This document shows, piece after piece, positions 9,034 through 16,793 of a DNA stretch of 64,000 bases. The translations under genes were made by a program, and so were the position numbers. The stretch lies in assembly GCA_036985855.1 (NCBI GenBank), contig BTQL01000006.1, positions 1 through 64,000 on the forward strand, read 5' to 3'. Under the pieces are notes generated by a model. It was not told the origin of the DNA, searched no databases, and saw nothing but the letters and a program-made list of their open reading frames with translations. This DNA comes from B3-G11 sp036985855. Its GTDB lineage: Bacteria > Actinomycetota > Acidimicrobiia > Spongiisociales > UBA5794. Position 1 is the stretch's first letter, and every line of letters starts with the position of its first letter.

Positions 9034-9245
9034 TGCAGGGGGTCGTCAAGACGTACGATCCAAGTACCGGTATTGGTTCAATCGTGCGTGATGATGACCG
9101 CAGCGAGGTACTGCTCAAACCCGGAAGTCTCGAGGGATCGATGTTCCGTCTCCTGAGACAGGGTCAACGCGTGCGCTTCGACCTCGAGGGCGAGGGAAGC
9201 GCTGGGTACGCCACGAACCTCAGATTCGGGTCAGACGGATACTGA
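9033..9245 (+). CDS. Small cold-shock-domain-like protein
   Basis: 70 residues starting at the ATG whose A is the last base of the rpmB stop (TGATG), so translation looks coupled to rpmB. MQGVVKTYDPSTGIGSIVRDD resembles the first strands of a cold-shock OB fold (GxVKxFxxxxGxGFI). LLRQGQRVRFDLEGEGSAGYATNLR resembles its last strands. The aromatic RNP residues of CspA are weakly kept, so nucleic-acid binding is likely but unproven. Confidence 0.7.
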   Translation: MQGVVKTYDPSTGIGSIVRDDDRSEVLLKPGSLEGSMFRLLRQGQRVRFDLEGEGSAGYATNLRFGSDGY

Positions 9246-9338
9246 TACAGGTATCAGCCGTCAGGCGTCGGAGAGAACGCAGCACCAGATTCGGCTCTCG
9301 ATCGTACGGTCTACCCCCGACCGACTACAGTTGCATCC

Positions 9339-9572
9339 ATGGTCCAAGCATTTGTACTCATCCAGACCGACACTGGACGCGCATCTGACGTTGCCCGAGC
9401 GATCGGAGAGCTCGATGGAGTGATGTCGTCAGAAGCAGTGACAGGTCCCTACGACGTCATCGTGTCGGCCGAAGCCCAGGATGTTGACGCACTCGGGCAC
9501 CTCGTGGTCACCCAGATCCAACCGGTAGTCGGCATCGTCCGGACACTGACCTGCCCTGTCATCAGGATCTAG
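9339..9572 (+). CDS. Lrp/AsnC-type ligand-binding (RAM) domain protein
   Basis: 77 residues, MVQAFVLIQTDTGRASDVARAI, made of a single alpha-beta RAM domain with the GPYDVIVSAEA core motif and a final strand VVGIVRTLTCPVI. There is no DNA-binding helix-turn-helix. Such stand-alone RAM proteins form multimers that may sense amino acids or modulate a partner regulator. Its end overlaps the ddl end on the other strand by 4 bp. Confidence 0.8.
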   Translation: MVQAFVLIQTDTGRASDVARAIGELDGVMSSEAVTGPYDVIVSAEAQDVDALGHLVVTQIQPVVGIVRTLTCPVIRI

Positions 9573-10612
9573 CGGATCGACAACCGACTGCGTTCCTTGT
9601 GGCGTGTGAAGGCGGCCTCAACGAGATGCGAGCACAGCTCTGGGTACGTCATTCCCGAGGCCAACCACATCTTCGGAAACCCGGAGATCGATGTGAAGCC
9701 GGGGAGCGTGTTCGCCTCGTTGAACAGGAACCTCCTCGACACACGATCGTAGAGAAAGTCGACGCGGGCCAACCCGGACAAACCGAGCTCGGTGAACACG
9801 TTCTCTGCGAGGATCCTCACTCGTTTCCCTGCCGACTCCGACAGTTGCGCCGGCACTTCGAAACGAGAGGATTCGTCGGCGTATTTGGCATCGTATGTGT
9901 AGAACTCGGTCTCGACGATCACCTCACCAGGCACCGACGCACGTGGTCCGTCCAAAACGCCTACTTCGATCTCGCGGGCATCGATAGCACGTTCGATGAG
10001 CACCTTCGAGTCATACCGAAACGCTGAGTTGACCGCCTCGTTCATCTGTGCCTCGTTTTCAACCCGACGAACACCGATCGACGACCCTTGCGCCGACGGC
10101 TTGACGAATGCCGGAAATCCAATGCTGTGCTGCGCTACAGCCATGGCAGAACTCGGATCTCTGTCCCACTCATCCCTTGTCACACGCACCCACGGAGTCG
10201 TCTCGATTCCGGACGCCTTGACGACGCGTTTCGCAAGGTCCTTGTCCATTGCAAGTGAGCTCCCAAGCACGCCGCAGCCGACATAGGGAACACCGCATGT
10301 TTCGAGCAACCCCTGAACCGTCCCGTCTTCTCCTTGTGGACCGTGCAACACGGGAAACACGACGTCGAACTCGACATCGTGGTCGACGACCCGCAGCGCT
10401 CCGGATGGGACGCCCACTTCGACGGTGCGACCGTCGGCCTTGAACGGACGGAACGTCGGATCTGCGAGATGCCAGGTGCCGTCGCGATCGATCCCGACCG
10501 GAATCACACGATGCCCACCATCGACAAGTGCATCATGGACAGACACAGCAGACGCACACGAAACCTCATGCTCAGCGGAGCGTCCGCCGAAGAGAAGAAG
10601 TACCCGAGCCAT
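9569..10612 (-). CDS. ddl: D-alanine--D-alanine ligase
   Basis: A 347-residue ATP-grasp enzyme making the D-Ala-D-Ala dipeptide for peptidoglycan. It opens MARVLLLFGGRSAEHEVSCASA with the family GGxSxEHEVS motif. VFPVLHGPQGEDGTVQGLLE, ATP-grasp VKPSAQGSSIGVRRV and the Mg-binding LARVDFLYD with FNEANTLPGFTSIS follow in order. The last block contains the D-Ala-binding SxS-type residues (TSISGFPKMW). The length is typical. Confidence 0.96.
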   Translation of the reverse strand: MARVLLLFGGRSAEHEVSCASAVSVHDALVDGGHRVIPVGIDRDGTWHLADPTFRPFKADGRTVEVGVPSGALRVVDHDVEFDVVFPVLHGPQGEDGTVQGLLETCGVPYVGCGVLGSSLAMDKDLAKRVVKASGIETTPWVRVTRDEWDRDPSSAMAVAQHSIGFPAFVKPSAQGSSIGVRRVENEAQMNEAVNSAFRYDSKVLIERAIDAREIEVGVLDGPRASVPGEVIVETEFYTYDAKYADESSRFEVPAQLSESAGKRVRILAENVFTELGLSGLARVDFLYDRVSRRFLFNEANTLPGFTSISGFPKMWLASGMTYPELCSHLVEAAFTRHKERSRLSIR

Positions 10613-10658
10613 GCGTAGAGGTTACCGTGGGAGCTGACCTGGTAAGGGGTTTGAGCAA

Positions 10659-12446
10659 TTGGCCGATAGAGACCTGACAATCGACTACCGGATCCGTGTG
10701 GTGCACACGGGTCTCATCCTCTCGTGGCTCGCCATGTTGTTGTTGGCCCTATGGGCGGTATCTCTCGATGCTGAGAGTGATCTCGCAGTAACCATCATTC
10801 TCGGCGCCTTCGTCGCGGGCCTCATCATCATCACGTTTGCCCCCTGGCGCTCAATGCTGGCATCGAGCGTGGGAGATTGGACGATCCTCCTATGGAGCAC
10901 AGCGGCACTGATGGCAGTCCTCATGTATGAGACGATCTCAGCGAGCACGCCCAACGGCATCGGATTCCTGCTCGTCCTGTTCTTCGCAGCCGCCACGCTC
11001 ATTCCGAACCGGTCGATCATCACACTCGGTATTGGAACGACGATCGTCTTCGGCGCTGCGGTAGCGGGTTCAGGGACGGTTGATTTCGCGTTATTCGCCG
11101 GTAGCGTCCTCCCTTTCATCGGTGCAACCGTTTTCGTTCTGCTCATTTCTGTTGGTGTTCGAACCCAGCTCGAGGCCACAGACGCGGCATACCGATCAGT
11201 GGCCTATCGAGGTGCCGAACTTGCCCGCCAGGAACAGGAGCTCACCCACCTGTACGAAGTATCTCGAACAATCGGTGCAGGTTCCAAGCTCAACGAGGTT
11301 CTACCCGAGTTGATCGGTCGCGTCGCTGGATCCGTCAAAGCACGTATCGGTCTCGTTCTTCTGTACGACTCGGAGGCGGAACGCTTGGAACTGATGTCGC
11401 CAATCTGGGTAGCGGGTCACACCGTCCCTGCTGATGAGCTCTCGCTCGGACTCGACGAAGCGGGAATCTCCCAGCGCGTGTTCATGAGCGGTGACGCCAC
11501 CGTCATCAATGACCTGTCAGACGGTTCGGTTCGCGATCGGCTCGCATCCGAACTTGAAGCGGACCGTGTCGCGGTGGTAGCGATGCGTGTCGAAAACCGG
11601 ACCATTGGAGTACTGCTCGTTGGTGACAAACCCACAGATTTCACCGACGAGGACATCGAGACTCTCGAATCGGTGGCTGCCCCCGCAGCACTCGTGTTGA
11701 ACCAGATGGCTCGATTCGAGGAGGCGAGATCCACCGGAGAAAGAATGGCAGAACTCGCCAAGCTCAAGACAGACTTCGTGTCGGTCGTCTCGCATGAATT
11801 GAGAACCCCACTTACATCGATCATCGGAGCGATCAGCACCCTCAAGCGACCAGAATTACTGCCGGAAGATCCGAGGGCACAACAACTGATCGAGATGGCC
11901 GCGAAACAGGCGAACCGGCTCAGGACGCTGATCGAAGATCTACTCGTCATGTCACGAATCGAAGCGGATTCTCTCCCTGTCAGGCCGGAACAGATCGAGC
12001 TCGAGGTCTTCCTCACCGACCTGATTGCTTCTCTGCCGGAGGGCGAAAGAGTGATCCACGAGGCAACGCCGGGGGTGGGCCTCGTGACATCAGATCCAGA
12101 TCATCTGGCTCGAGTGGTCACGAATCTCGTCGAGAACGCCATCAAGTACGGCGATGAGGGACCGATCGAGGTCGTCACCTCGAACGAGGGGGACGAAGTT
12201 CGAATGTCGGTCATCGATCACGGACCGGGTATCTCGTACGAACAACACGAAGTCATCTTCGAGCGATTCACCCAGCTCCAGCCGCATGCGACCCGATCCA
12301 TGGGAGGCGCCGGTCTCGGCCTGTCCATCGTCAAGGGTCTCGTCGAAGCGATGCATGGTCGTGTGTGGTACGAACCGACACCTGGCGGAGGGGCCACCTT
12401 CACGGTAGCGATACCAACGAGTAGCTCCACGCCGATCAGCGACTAG
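10659..12446 (+). CDS. Membrane histidine kinase with GAF domain
   Basis: 595 residues, TTG start, with GGTAAGGGG just upstream. The N-terminal 165 residues form about six membrane segments (MASE-like sensor). A GAF domain follows near 195-350, then the dimerisation helix with phospho-acceptor His 379 in SHELRTPLTS. The ATPase domain has N-box NLVENAIKYG, G1 DHGPGIS and G2 GGAGLGLSIVKG. No receiver domain or cognate response regulator is adjacent. The stand-alone receiver at 43,556 is a possible but distant partner. The signal it senses is unknown. Confidence 0.92.
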   Translation: MADRDLTIDYRIRVVHTGLILSWLAMLLLALWAVSLDAESDLAVTIILGAFVAGLIIITFAPWRSMLASSVGDWTILLWSTAALMAVLMYETISASTPNGIGFLLVLFFAAATLIPNRSIITLGIGTTIVFGAAVAGSGTVDFALFAGSVLPFIGATVFVLLISVGVRTQLEATDAAYRSVAYRGAELARQEQELTHLYEVSRTIGAGSKLNEVLPELIGRVAGSVKARIGLVLLYDSEAERLELMSPIWVAGHTVPADELSLGLDEAGISQRVFMSGDATVINDLSDGSVRDRLASELEADRVAVVAMRVENRTIGVLLVGDKPTDFTDEDIETLESVAAPAALVLNQMARFEEARSTGERMAELAKLKTDFVSVVSHELRTPLTSIIGAISTLKRPELLPEDPRAQQLIEMAAKQANRLRTLIEDLLVMSRIEADSLPVRPEQIELEVFLTDLIASLPEGERVIHEATPGVGLVTSDPDHLARVVTNLVENAIKYGDEGPIEVVTSNEGDEVRMSVIDHGPGISYEQHEVIFERFTQLQPHATRSMGGAGLGLSIVKGLVEAMHGRVWYEPTPGGGATFTVAIPTSSSTPISD

Positions 12447-12456
12447 AACGCGTCCG

Positions 12457-13242
12457 CTACAGGCCCTCCGTGATGCCCGCTGCAAGAGCATGGAATCCGC
12501 CGTCGACGTGGACGATCTCGCCAGATGTCGCGGAAGCGAAGTCAGAGAGCAGGACACACGCCATGTTGGCAACCGGCTCAGGATCGGACGTGTCCCAGCC
12601 GAGCGGCGCACGGATCGCCCAAAGTCCGTCATATTGCACAAACCCGGGAATCGACTTGGCCGCAATGGTCGCGAGCGGCCCCGCTGCCACGAGGTTTGCG
12701 CGAATGTTCTCTGGTCCGAGGTATTTGGCCAGATATCGATTCACCGACTGGAGGGCAGACTTGGACACACCCATCCAGTCGTACGAAGGCCACGCGGTCG
12801 AATTGTCAAAGTCGAGACCCACGACGGCACCGCCACCTGCTTCGTTGAACAAGGGACGGAGACCAACGGCAAGCGTCTTGTATGAAAACGCCGACGTGAT
12901 GAAGGTGGTAGACGCAGACTCCGGAGGTGTTTCGAGAAACGATCCACCGAGGGCATCTGCAGGAGCGTATGCGATTGCGTGTAGAGCACCGTCCACGCTC
13001 CCCCACTCTGATCGAAGGTCAGATACGAGCGCTTCCATGTGTTCAGGATTGTTGATGTCCAGCTCGAGGACGTCAGCCTCATTTGGGAGACGTTTCGCCG
13101 AGCGTTTCGTCAGCGACATGCTTCGACCAAACCCCGTGAGCACGATCTGAGCGCCCTGTTCCTGGGCGACCCGTGCCGTGTGCCACGCGATTGAATCGTC
13201 CGTGAGGACGCCTGTGATCACGAGACGCTTGCCAGTCAGCAT
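12457..13242 (-). CDS. fabI: Enoyl-ACP reductase (NADH), FabI/InhA type
   Basis: A 261-residue enzyme reducing enoyl-ACP in fatty acid elongation. The N-terminus MLTGKRLVITGVLTDDSIAW has the FabI-type nucleotide motif, which differs from a classical SDR GxxxGxG. The catalytic Y-x6-K is YDWMGVSK near residues 157-164. HAIAYAPADALGG and SIPGFVQYDG (substrate loop) match InhA-like enzymes. It is not next to fabG, unlike the mycobacterial mabA-inhA operon. Confidence 0.92.
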   Translation of the reverse strand: MLTGKRLVITGVLTDDSIAWHTARVAQEQGAQIVLTGFGRSMSLTKRSAKRLPNEADVLELDINNPEHMEALVSDLRSEWGSVDGALHAIAYAPADALGGSFLETPPESASTTFITSAFSYKTLAVGLRPLFNEAGGGAVVGLDFDNSTAWPSYDWMGVSKSALQSVNRYLAKYLGPENIRANLVAAGPLATIAAKSIPGFVQYDGLWAIRAPLGWDTSDPEPVANMACVLLSDFASATSGEIVHVDGGFHALAAGITEGL

Positions 13243-13271
13243 TCAATCCCTTTCTTGCGCAGTGATAGACA

Positions 13272-13637
13272 TTAGGACACATTCGCCCACGCCCGGAGAC
13301 CTAACCCCATGACGAAGAGCAACAGGATTCCGTACGTCAGAGCTGGTTTGCGCGCCATCGTCGTCCGGTAGACGTAGGCGAGGGTGAGAGTAACCACGAT
13401 GACCACGCCGTAGAACACATGAAACGCATCACCAGGCCGAAGATCGTTGCTGTAGAGATAGACCCCTGCTGCCACCTGGAGGAGGATCGCACCGATCGCG
13501 ATGCCGCGCGCCCACGCAAAGGCCTTCGAAGGCGTGCGTTTCAGGATGGCGAGAACGAGACCCCACAGCCCTACGAGGCCGGTCGTGGCGATCGCGACGT
13601 AGAACCAGTTCTGATGGAAAGCGAGGACGGTGTCCAT
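13272..13637 (-). CDS. Small integral membrane protein, function unknown
   Basis: 121 residues from ATG 13637 (MDTVLAFHQNWFYVAIATTG), chosen because AAGGA lies 10 bases upstream. Upstream in-frame starts would overlap the divergent methyltransferase gene. It has four predicted membrane helices (about 12-33, 44-62, 70-92 and 100-118) with short loops, and histidines in FHQNW and DAFHVFYG that could bind haem. No family is assigned with confidence. Confidence 0.65.
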   Translation of the reverse strand: MDTVLAFHQNWFYVAIATTGLVGLWGLVLAILKRTPSKAFAWARGIAIGAILLQVAAGVYLYSNDLRPGDAFHVFYGVVIVVTLTLAYVYRTTMARKPALTYGILLLFVMGLGLRAWANVS

Positions 13638-13718
13638 TGATTCAGGATCCTTGAGTTGATGCGGCGCAACCATACCCAAACTGATGGGTGGAAACAGCCG
13701 AAGGGGTAGGTTACCGAG

Positions 13719-14939
13719 ATGGTCGAGCTCCACCCACACGATATCGCCCACGGCGGAGAGGCCGTGGCACGCAAGGACGGCAAGGCACACTTCATCGCCG
13801 GGACCATGCCCGGTGAGGTGGTCGAAGCCTCGATCGTCGAGGACCGCGGATCCTGGGCCAGAGCTGCGCTCATCAACATCATCGAACCATCACCGATGCG
13901 CAGAACGCCGCCGTGTCGGTACGCCGAGGTCTGCGGCGGGTGCCAGTGGCAGTTCACCGACGGCGACACGCAGCGCACGTGGAAACGGAGGACAGTTCAC
14001 GGCCAGCTTCAGCATCTAGGGCGCATAGAGGATCCCGTGGTGCACGACACGGTCAAGGTCGGGCCGGACCTCGGATATCGAAACCGCATGGATTTCCATG
14101 TGGTCGACGGACGTCCGGGGCTTTTCAGACCTCGGAGCCACGACATCGTCCATCTCGAGCAGTGCCCGCTCCTCGTGCCGGAGCTCCAGGCTGTGTACGG
14201 GAGGCTCGGCGACCTCGGGGGTGCGGATCGTCTCACCCTGCGCGCCGGCACCCGGACGGGCGATCTCGTTGCCATCGTTGAGGGCGACATGCCCGAGAGC
14301 GCTGAGTCGTGGGGGATCCCTGTCGCCCATCGAACACGGGACAACCGTGTGCGACCGACGATCGGTGAGCCACGCCTCACAGAGATCGTCTCGGATGTCA
14401 CCTTCCGGATACCCCTCGAAGGGTTCTTCCAGAACAACACTCGAGGTGCCGAGGCGCTCGTAGGTCTTGTGGCAGACGTGCTCGAGGTGCAGGAAGACGA
14501 TACGCTTCTCGATGGCTACTGCGGGCTCGGGCTCTTCGGGGCAACGGTCGGGCAGCTTGCGGGCCGGGTCGTCGGCATCGAATCGACGAAGAGTGTTATC
14601 GCTGCTGCCCGTGAGAACCTCAACAGCGTCGGCGTCGAACACAAACTTGTTGCCGGCAGCTTCACCAGGGACATCGAATCGATCGACGAGTACTGGGATG
14701 TTGCCGTGGTGGATCCCCCGAGAAGGGGTCTCGGCCGAAAGGGCATCGAGGCGGTGGCATCAGCGATGCCGCGCCGTATCGCATACGTAGCCTGTGACCC
14801 CGCAAGCCTGGCCAGGGACACCAGGATGTTTGCCGACCTCGGCTACCACTTCATCGATGCAACACCGGTTGACCTGTTCCCTCAGACCTATCACGTCGAG
14901 ACGGTCGCGAGGTTTGATAGATCGTCAGCCGTTGGCTGA
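13719..14939 (+). CDS. 23S rRNA (uridine-C5)-methyltransferase, RlmD/RumA-like
   Basis: 406 residues. An N-terminal TRAM-like segment (HDIAHGGEAVARKDGKAHFIAG) is followed by a cysteine cluster (CRYAEVCGGCQW near 65-77, and CPLL near 148) that matches the 4Fe-4S site of RumA. The SAM domain has LLDGYCGLGLFG, then VVDPPRRGLGRKG, and the catalytic motif YVACDPASLARD near 355. It probably makes a 5-methyluridine in rRNA. Which uridine it modifies cannot be told from sequence, so no gene name is given. Confidence 0.9.
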   Translation: MVELHPHDIAHGGEAVARKDGKAHFIAGTMPGEVVEASIVEDRGSWARAALINIIEPSPMRRTPPCRYAEVCGGCQWQFTDGDTQRTWKRRTVHGQLQHLGRIEDPVVHDTVKVGPDLGYRNRMDFHVVDGRPGLFRPRSHDIVHLEQCPLLVPELQAVYGRLGDLGGADRLTLRAGTRTGDLVAIVEGDMPESAESWGIPVAHRTRDNRVRPTIGEPRLTEIVSDVTFRIPLEGFFQNNTRGAEALVGLVADVLEVQEDDTLLDGYCGLGLFGATVGQLAGRVVGIESTKSVIAAARENLNSVGVEHKLVAGSFTRDIESIDEYWDVAVVDPPRRGLGRKGIEAVASAMPRRIAYVACDPASLARDTRMFADLGYHFIDATPVDLFPQTYHVETVARFDRSSAVG

Positions 14940-14959
14940 CACTTACCGGGAACTCTCTC

Positions 14960-15580
14960 CTACATGTCTTCCAGGAGTTGCCGGCGTTTCGCCTCGAACT
15001 CCTCGTCCGAGATGTGTCCCTGCTCGTGCAGCTCTGCGAGCGCCTGGATCGCCTCGGCATTTGCAGCGCCGCCGCGCTGCTGGGGAGCTGTGTCATGGCG
15101 GCCGCTGAGGTACAGCGTCCTTTCCTCGCGAATCCGGTAGAGCTCGGTCTGGAACTTGTCCGGGCGCGGTATGTCCTTGAAACGTGACTGGCCTGAGGTC
15201 CCCGCCGACTCGACGAGGAGATCTCCTGCACCGATCACGCGCTCGAAGACCGTCTGGGAGAAGTTGACGTTCGTTATGTTCTCGAGCGGGATCTCGATGC
15301 CGCTCTTGGAGATGAGTCCATGCCGTGTCATGAGCCGCTCCGACGACAACACATAGAGCATTGTCCACCATCGCAGGAAGGGCGTCACAACAAGCCACAG
15401 AGCAAGTGCGAGATAGATGAGGAATCCCCAGACGCCGATGTCCAGCCACTTGATGACCAGGCCCCACCCGATAGACAAGAGAACGAAGAAACTGATGGGT
15501 ACGGCGAGAAGCTTCCAGTGAGAACGAAACGTCGTGACGATCGTTTCGTCTGCGGTGAGGGCATCTTCGGGCCAAGACAT
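14960..15580 (-). CDS. Membrane protein with bacterial PH domain and SHOCT tail
   Basis: 206 residues. Two membrane helices (about 24-45 and 50-70) are followed by a bacterial PH domain (YVLSSERLMTRHGLISKSGIEIPLENITNV) of the YdbS type. After a linker comes a C-terminal SHOCT motif, IQALAELHEQGHISDEEFEAKRRQLLEDM, which is often an oligomerisation tail. The molecular role is unknown. It lies immediately downstream, on the same strand, of the RNA-like elements described from 15,671 to 16,681. Confidence 0.85.
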   Translation of the reverse strand: MSWPEDALTADETIVTTFRSHWKLLAVPISFFVLLSIGWGLVIKWLDIGVWGFLIYLALALWLVVTPFLRWWTMLYVLSSERLMTRHGLISKSGIEIPLENITNVNFSQTVFERVIGAGDLLVESAGTSGQSRFKDIPRPDKFQTELYRIREERTLYLSGRHDTAPQQRGGAANAEAIQALAELHEQGHISDEEFEAKRRQLLEDM

Positions 15581-15670
15581 GGCGCCATGCTACGCATGTC
15601 GCTCCCTCTTTGAGATGACCGATGAGCCGATCTCCGGGCACCCGACGGCTGAAGGCTGCAGGACGCGAGA
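15581..15670. other. Intergenic segment upstream of the PH-SHOCT gene
   Basis: The 90 bp between the downstream RNA terminator and the start of the PH-SHOCT gene probably hold that gene's promoter and leader. I see no clear motif. Confidence 0.3.
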
Positions 15671-15701
15671 AACCCCAAGGAAGCCGAAGCCCCCTTGGGG
15701 T
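15671..15701 (-). terminator. Terminator-like hairpin ending the downstream RNA copy
   Basis: On the minus strand, ACCCCAAGG pairs with CCTTGGGGT around GGGC-TTCG-GC, and TTTCTC follows the stem. A C(UUCG)G tetraloop caps it. This fits an intrinsic terminator of a leftward transcript. Confidence 0.65.
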
Positions 15702-16003
15702 GTTCTCCGCTTCACCTCCGGTCTTTCGACCTTTGGATCCGCCGCTCCGCAAGCGGAGCGTTTGGCTATGAGCCGAAGCTCACGGCCTGACCCTCTGGAC
15801 CGTCGGCCGAAGCCGGTGCGGCAGGGCTTTCACCCCGGCCACCTTGCGGTGGTTCCTTTCGGGCGGACTCGTTTCCGAGCCCTCGCCGGCTTTTACCCCG
15901 GCCCGCCTCCGGTTTCCCTTCGGCGTCCGCATCGGGTTGCCCCTCTGCGTAAGACGTACATTGGCACTCACCATGCACCCATGCAAGCCAGATCGCTGGT
16001 TGC

Positions 16004-16033
16004 TTTTCGCGAACTGCATCTAGTTTTCGCGAA
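16004..16033 (-). repeat. Two TTTTCGCGAA boxes, 20-bp period (downstream RNA head)
   Basis: TTTTCGCGAA occurs at 16004-16013 and again at 16024-16033, exactly 20 bp (two helical turns) apart. The core TTCGCGAA is palindromic. The same arrangement heads the other RNA copy, suggesting an operator or a promoter-proximal element. Confidence 0.7.
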
Positions 16034-16193
16034 TGGGATCACACACATCAGAACGCTCAACGCAGGGGACTGATCGGCCTTCGTCCGACAGGCTTGCAAC
16101 ATCGCGGTCGGGACGGCGCGCCGGTCTATCCGGTGACTCAACAACCGAGAGAAGAGAGGCGGATTCTTCCTCTTTCCCGATCCTGTCAGACGC
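16034..16193. other. Spacer between the two RNA copies
   Basis: About 160 bp between the terminator of the upstream copy and the head boxes of the downstream copy. No gene is seen. It should hold the promoter of the downstream copy if that copy is transcribed separately; no convincing -35/-10 pair was found. Confidence 0.4.
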
Positions 16194-16242
16194 GCAAAAC
16201 CCCGAGGAAGCTCGACCGAAGTCTTGCCCTCTCGGGGTTTGC
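16194..16242 (-). terminator. Terminator-like hairpin ending the upstream RNA copy
   Basis: On the minus strand, GCAAACCCCGAG (16242-16231) pairs with CTCGGGGTTTTGC (16206-16194), enclosing a GAC-UUCG-GUC hairpin. TTTT lies in the 3' arm and GCGCGTCTG follows. The layout matches the hairpin at 15671-15701, and both are followed by CGCGTC. Confidence 0.65.
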
Positions 16243-16651
16243 TCCGAAGTGACAATGTCACTCCAGTCCGGGCCTCAACGGTTTCCCGTCTCATCCCGGG
16301 GTGTCCCTTCTCTCCCGAAGCCGAAACCTCGCTCGATCCGAGACCTCATCTTCGAGCCGAAGCTCGCCGATGAGTCCCTGTTCGGAACCGAGATTCCGTC
16401 CAGGTCGGAGATCCACCCGAGGGCTTCTCTCCAGTGACCTCTCAAAGGCTGGGCTCCTCCTCAAGGTCGTGCCTTCCGCCGAAGCAGTTGGCCGTGCGAT
16501 CCGGGTTGCCCCGTCTCGCTGGCAGCTACCGGTTTCCCGGTCAGTTCACCGAAACGGTGACCCAGCCGCCGCGCCCTCCGGGCTTTCGCCCTTCGAACAA
16601 GACGGAACTTACGGGCGGCCGATTCCAACCGCAAGCCAAACTGGCGTTTGG

Positions 16652-16681
16652 TTTTCGCGTTGTACGAATCGTTTTCGCGAA
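16652..16681 (-). repeat. Two TTTTCGCG boxes, 20-bp period (upstream RNA head)
   Basis: TTTTCGCGTT at 16652-16661 and TTTTCGCGAA at 16672-16681, again exactly 20 bp apart, at the same place in this copy as in the other. The 10 bp between the boxes differ between copies, so it is the boxes that are conserved. Confidence 0.7.
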
Positions 16682-16793
16682 GACAGACCTGAGAGCCCAG
16701 AACTACGGTTGCTGCGTGATAGTGACTCGATCTTGCCCACCATCCAACTCGCACTGACCGAATTCTGTCACACCGCTTCGGTACAGTCACACC

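Larger units (their letters stand above)
15671..16033 (-). ncRNA. Candidate structured noncoding RNA, downstream copy (about 363 nt)
   Basis: No credible reading frame, but dense short hairpins whose loops make sense only on the minus strand. GNRA loops: GGUC-GAAA-GACC (15720-15731), CCACC-GCAA-GGUGG (15839-15852), GGGCUCG-GAAA-CGAGUCC (15865-15882) and GGG-GCAA-CCC (15934-15942). UUCG loops: GAGC-UUCG-GCUC (15770-15781) and CGGC-UUCG-GCCG (15804-15815). There is also an 8-bp stem CGCUCCGC/GCGGAGCG (15743-15760). It starts at a pair of TTCGCGAAAA repeats and ends in a terminator hairpin. It is a diverged relative of the element at 16,194-16,681. The family is unknown; tmRNA and RNase P signatures were not found. 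Confidence 0.7.
16194..16681 (-). ncRNA. Candidate structured noncoding RNA, upstream copy (about 488 nt)
   Basis: Longer relative of the element at 15,671-16,033. Minus-strand hairpins: CCAAAC-GCCA-GUUUGG (16636-16651), GGGC-GAAA-GCCC (16580-16591), a 6-bp stem at 16546-16560, ACCGG-GAAA-CCGGU (16528-16541), CGGG-GCAA-CCCG (16502-16513), ACGG-GAAA-CCGU (16278-16289) and AGUGAC/GUCACU (16248-16262). A long-range pair, 16561-16567 (GGCUGGG) with 16447-16453 (CCCAGCC), encloses a multibranch domain. CUCAUC/GAUGAG (16345-16374) encloses CGAGC-UUCG-GCUCG. Several short frames cross the region on both strands but none resembles a protein. Its head lies about 110 bp from the divergent RecB-like gene. 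Confidence 0.7.

Noticed and set aside
15671..16681. RNase P RNA, tmRNA, group II intron or IscB/TnpB guide RNA
   Set aside because: I did not see the RNase P GAGGAAAGUCC-like core, a tmRNA acceptor stem or tag frame, an intron domain V, or an adjacent IscB/TnpB gene. A covariance search would be decisive.
16004..16681. CRISPR-like array in the TTTTCGCG repeats
   Set aside because: Only two boxes of about 10 bp at each of two sites, with 10-bp spacing; too short and too few for repeats and spacers, and no cas genes.
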